A stretch of DNA of 8,314 nucleotides, from the NCBI GenBank assembly GCA_024696725.1, contig JAILGO010000125.1, positions 1 through 8,314 of the forward strand. Direction: 5' to 3'. Under the pieces are notes generated by a model that saw only the letters and a program-made list of their open reading frames with translations, was not told the origin of the DNA and made no database searches. Position numbers and translations under genes: made by a program. Of this stretch, positions 6,475-8,314 are shown in pieces; the first letter of the stretch is position 1; every line of letters begins with the position of its first letter. The DNA comes from Eubacterium sp. (GTDB taxonomy: Bacteria > Bacillota > Clostridia > Oscillospirales > Acutalibacteraceae).

Positions 6475-7032
6475 ATGAATAAAAAAATATTAATTATTAT
6501 AAGCGTGTTGGTGCTTGCCTCCACCTTATTTACCACGACGGTTTACGGCGACGGGGATATAGACCTTCCCCCTATCCCGATACATCCTTCGACTACCGAC
6601 GCCGTAACGGATTCTGTGACCGAATCGCTTTTACCGAGCACGGACAATGAATTCGAGGCGGAAGAGGTTTCGTTCCCCGATGGCGACGTAACCGAAAGCA
6701 CCTCAAAAACCGCCGCTCCGCAGACAACGTCTAAGCCGGTTAAAAAGCCCGCCAGGGTAAAGCTTAAAAAGCTTGTACGAGGCAGGAAGAAAATCACGGT
6801 TAAATGGAAAAAGGTCAAGGGCGCAAAGGGATATCAGATTCAGTATACTCTAAAAAAAGGCTTTAAGGGCAAAAAGAAAAGCATTTATGTTAAGAATAAA
6901 ACCCTTAAGAGAACCGTAAAGAAGCTTAAAGCAAAAAGAAAATACTACGTACGCGTAAGAGCTTATAAGCTTTCGAACGGAAAAAAGATTTACGGAAAAT
7001 GGTCAAAGGTCAGAGCAATTAAAACAAAATGA
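6475..7032 (+). CDS. Secreted protein with acidic stalk and basic fibronectin type III-like domain
   Basis: A 185-residue exported protein. Residues 1-25 are a signal peptide with likely cleavage near TTVYG. Residues 26-77 form an acidic Ser/Thr-rich linker with no Lys or Arg, opening with DIDLPPIPIH. From about residue 90 a single fibronectin III-like domain follows: ARVKLKKLVRGRKKITVKW, then KGAKGYQIQYTLKKGF, then KKYYVRVRAY-type and GKWSKVRAI strands, all typical of Clostridia surface Fn3 modules. By count, residues 91-185 hold 40 Lys/Arg and no Asp/Glu, so the domain is strongly positive and may bind teichoic acid, polysaccharide or the acidic neighbours. No LPxTG sorting signal is present. 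AGGAGGG at 6462-6468 lies 6 bases before the ATG. The gene is 14 bases after the lipoprotein gene, so it is probably cotranscribed. The biological role is unknown. Confidence 0.86.
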   Translation: MNKKILIIISVLVLASTLFTTTVYGDGDIDLPPIPIHPSTTDAVTDSVTESLLPSTDNEFEAEEVSFPDGDVTESTSKTAAPQTTSKPVKKPARVKLKKLVRGRKKITVKWKKVKGAKGYQIQYTLKKGFKGKKKSIYVKNKTLKRTVKKLKAKRKYYVRVRAYKLSNGKKIYGKWSKVRAIKTK

Positions 7033-7058
7033 TAAAAAAACAACAGCTGCAGGAAAAT
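7033..7058 (+). other. Probable left half of a terminator interrupted by the insertion sequence
   Basis: Directly after the Fn3 gene stop comes a run of seven A followed by CAACAGCTGCAGG and then the insertion sequence. This A-run plus GC segment is what the left arm of a rho-independent terminator looks like, but no matching right arm with a T-run follows in the window. The missing half would lie beyond the right end of the element. The same 15 bases (seven A, then CAACAGCT) also occur at 4855-4869. Confidence 0.4.
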
Positions 7059-7097
7059 TGAACAAGTCCGTAAAAAGTAGACAATAGAAAAAACAGC

Positions 7098-7136
7098 ACC
7101 TCCTATGGTAGAATGAAAGAAACTACCATAGGAGGT
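7098..7136 (+). repeat. 14-bp perfect hairpin burying the orfA ribosome site
   Basis: ACCTCCTATGGTAG (7098-7111) and its exact complement CTACCATAGGAGGT (7123-7136) flank an 11-base loop. The right arm contains AGGAGG (7130-7135), the orfA ribosome binding site, so RNA that includes both arms would hide it. A TTTTGTT run follows the stem, so the structure could also act as an intrinsic terminator for incoming transcription. Outer bases 7092-7095 and 7139-7142 can add further pairs across a small internal loop. Confidence 0.85.
7106..7114 (+). promoter_or_regulatory. Candidate extended -10 promoter of the insertion sequence
   Basis: TGGTAGAAT is an extended -10 element (TG, one base, then TAGAAT, one mismatch to TATAAT). 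No convincing -35 box sits at the usual distance, which extended -10 promoters tolerate. The start would fall near 7121, after most or all of the left hairpin arm, so the native transcript would leave the ribosome site open. A second possibility is TTGAAC (7058-7063) with GACAAT (7080-7085), 16 bases apart at the tip of the element. Confidence 0.45.
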
Positions 7137-7142
7137 TTTGTT

Positions 7143-7493
7143 ATGGCAAGAAAATATAGAAACATAATCAATTATGAAAACGAAATCATAGAGATGTGGA
7201 ACAATGGGAAGAGCTTAAGAGAGATAAGTAAGGCGTTAGGATTCAGTTATCAAGAAGTGCGGAATTTCAAAACACGATACAACAAAAAGCAACGGCGAAT
7301 AGCCGCAGGAGAGGCAATACACAAGAAAGGCAGACCGTGCAAGAAAGAAGGAGAATTGCCGCCTTCAATACAAAGACATGATAAGTTGGCACAAATGAGA
7401 TATGTGCTTGCAAGCAAGGATAGATACATCAAAAGATTAGAAATGGAGAACGAGTTAATGCGGGATTTTCTCTCGCTCACAGAAAGGAAGTGA
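7143..7493 (+). CDS. IS3-family OrfA (helix-turn-helix transposition protein)
   Basis: A 116-residue DNA-binding subunit of the transposition machinery. Residues about 12-47 form a helix-turn-helix (EIIEMWNNGKSLREISKALG and onward), which recognises the element's terminal repeats. A basic linker with KKGRPCKKE (61-69) follows, then a heptad-like helix from about 79 to 110 that probably dimerises and pairs with OrfB. The ATG at 7143 is chosen because AGGAGG (7130-7135) stands 7 bases before it; an in-frame ATG at 7113 sits in the hairpin loop without a ribosome site. The last codon overlaps the orfB start. No A-AAA-AAG slippery heptamer is visible near the junction, so how any OrfAB fusion forms is unclear. 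Confidence 0.88.
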   Translation: MARKYRNIINYENEIIEMWNNGKSLREISKALGFSYQEVRNFKTRYNKKQRRIAAGEAIHKKGRPCKKEGELPPSIQRHDKLAQMRYVLASKDRYIKRLEMENELMRDFLSLTERK

Positions 7494-8314
7494 AGCCATC
7501 GGTAAAATATCAGGTAATCTGCAAACACAAGGATAAATACAGTGTCAGTCAGATGTGTAAATTCTTCGGTGTATCGCGAAGCGGATACTATGCATATATG
7601 AAACGAAAGGATATACCGGACAGAGATTTACCTTTGGCAGAACAGATAAGATTATGTCAATCAGAGAACAAGCAAACATACGGTTATCGCAGAGTGCAGA
7701 TATGGCTTGAAAGGCAAGGAATATACAGAAATCCAAAGACGGTACTGCGTGTAATGCAAAAGTACAATCTGATCTCAGTAGTACGCAGAAAGAAATACAA
7801 ATATGTATCGGAACACTTGCACAAATATCCGAATTTACTTAACAGAGAATTTGCTGCAGAAAGGCCGAATCAAAAGTGGGTAACAGATATATCATACATA
7901 CAAACTGACGAGTGTATGTGTTATCTGTCAGTTATCAGAGATTTGTATGATAACAGCATTGTTGCCTATCATATGTCAAAAGATATGACGGTTAAACTCG
8001 TTCTTGATACCGTTCACAAAGCAATGCAAAAGGAAAAGGTCACTGCCGAGCTGCAACTCCACAGTGACCAAGGTGCACAATACGTTTCCCACGAATACTT
8101 TGTGCTAACTCAATCTTACGGCATCACGCCGTCAATGTCAAGACGTGGTAATCCATATGACAATGCTTTAGCGGAAAACTTTTTCTCAATTCTTAAAACA
8201 GAGTGTATCCACCGCGTCAAGCTGCGCAGCTATGAGGAGGCGCGCCTCCTCATAGCTGAATATATCCATTTTTACAACAACATCCGTATCCAAACAAAAA
8301 CAAAACTGACACCC
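7490..8314 (+). CDS. IS3-family OrfB transposase (DDE integrase core), 3'-truncated by the window edge
   Basis: Catalytic subunit that cuts and joins the element's ends. 275 residues are visible and the frame is still open at the edge. A HTH-like N-terminal segment (KYSVSQMCKFFGVSRSGYY, about 16-34) and the YGYRRVQIWL segment (64-73) precede the retroviral-integrase-type core. The catalytic triad is Asp133 (KWVTDISYI), Asp193 (LHSDQGAQY) and Glu229 (NALAENFFSILKTE), with exactly 35 residues between the last two, the IS3 hallmark. The window ends at the C-terminal YNNIRIQTKTKLTP motif, so probably only about 5-15 residues are missing. GTG at 7490 overlaps the orfA stop as GTGA, in the -1 frame; either coupled reinitiation or frameshifting could express it. 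The frame is uninterrupted, so the enzyme is likely functional. An in-frame 32-bp palindrome encodes residues 247-256. Confidence 0.93.
   Translation, partial: MKPSVKYQVICKHKDKYSVSQMCKFFGVSRSGYYAYMKRKDIPDRDLPLAEQIRLCQSENKQTYGYRRVQIWLERQGIYRNPKTVLRVMQKYNLISVVRRKKYKYVSEHLHKYPNLLNREFAAERPNQKWVTDISYIQTDECMCYLSVIRDLYDNSIVAYHMSKDMTVKLVLDTVHKAMQKEKVTAELQLHSDQGAQYVSHEYFVLTQSYGITPSMSRRGNPYDNALAENFFSILKTECIHRVKLRSYEEARLLIAEYIHFYNNIRIQTKTKLTP
8038..8069 (+). repeat. 8-bp inverted repeat within orfB
   Basis: GGTCACTG (8038-8045) and CAGTGACC (8062-8069) are exact complements separated by 16 bases. The repeat sits just before and across the codons for the second catalytic aspartate. It may be chance, but it also coincides with a local change from A+T-rich to more G+C-rich sequence. 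Confidence 0.4.
8227..8258. repeat. Perfect 32-bp palindrome inside the transposase gene
   Basis: The half-site CAGCTATGAGGAGGCG is followed immediately by its exact reverse complement, centred on GGCGCGCC. It is in frame and encodes S-Y-E-E-A-R-L-L-I-A, and the opposite strand reads the same peptide. A 12-bp palindrome AGCTGCGCAGCT (8220-8231) overlaps its left edge. In RNA it would form a very stable hairpin. Confidence 0.9.

Larger units (their letters stand above)
7059..8314 (+). mobile_element. IS3-family insertion sequence, right end outside the window
   Basis: The element carries the classical two-gene IS3 layout, orfA then orfB in the -1 frame, with a DD(35)E transposase. The left terminus is placed at TGAACAAGTCCGTAAAAAG (from 7059), beginning with the TG dinucleotide usual for this family; the exact boundary is uncertain because the right inverted repeat and the target duplication lie outside the window. 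Base and codon use (AGA, ATA, CAA and ACA codons, richer in A+T) differ from the neighbouring host genes, in keeping with recent arrival. The OrfB motif set resembles the IS150-like branch, an inference from motifs only. At least 1256 bases are present; a complete element would probably be around 1.3-1.4 kb. Confidence 0.93.

Noticed and set aside
7113..7142. Start of orfA at the ATG in the hairpin loop
   Set aside because: In frame, but without a ribosome site and inside the hairpin; ATG 7143 has AGGAGG at good spacing.

Overview
The window looks like chromosome from a gut or rumen Clostridia member of the Ruminococcus/Oscillospiraceae type. This rests on the murI–DUF1934–argS cluster, a small secreted dockerin-type protein, a lysine-rich fibronectin-III secreted protein, strong GGAGG ribosome sites with frequent GTG starts, and codon use rich in gcg/aag/ata. 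The genus is an inference and no species can be named.

Positions 1-2925 hold a tight forward housekeeping operon: a 5'-truncated glutamate racemase gene (murI), a DUF1934/YwiB-type beta-barrel protein, and a complete arginyl-tRNA synthetase (argS), separated by 2 and 0 bases. A radical SAM/SPASM-type protein of unknown substrate follows at 2984-4423 with its own strong ribosome site. A hairpin with T-runs on both sides (4425-4450) ends it and also ends the converging minus-strand gene. That gene (4450-4782) encodes a 110-residue secreted protein with a single dockerin/EF-hand calcium loop.

Positions 4783-4964 are a divergent promoter region. From it runs a forward three-gene set: an ECF-transporter S component of the RibU type carrying an unusual acidic N-terminal extension of about 150 residues (4965-6074), an acidic lipoprotein overlapping it by ATGA (6071-6460), and a secreted protein with an acidic stalk and an extremely basic fibronectin-III-like domain (6475-7032). 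The last two share a G-x-x-[DE]-L-P-x-I-P-I motif. The set suggests a cell-envelope unit whose partners may bind electrostatically, but no function is established.

From about 7059 to the window end is an IS3-family insertion sequence: orfA (HTH and coiled coil) and orfB (DD(35)E transposase), cut off before its right end. It seems to have landed inside the transcription terminator of the Fn3 gene. Its left end carries a 14-bp hairpin that buries the orfA ribosome site, with an extended -10 promoter inside the hairpin. That arrangement would silence the transposase when transcription enters from outside while leaving the element's own transcript open. A perfect 32-bp palindrome lies inside orfB.

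No rRNA, tRNA, CRISPR array or riboswitch was recognised. No gene-free stretch exceeds 300 bases; the longest is 4783-4964.
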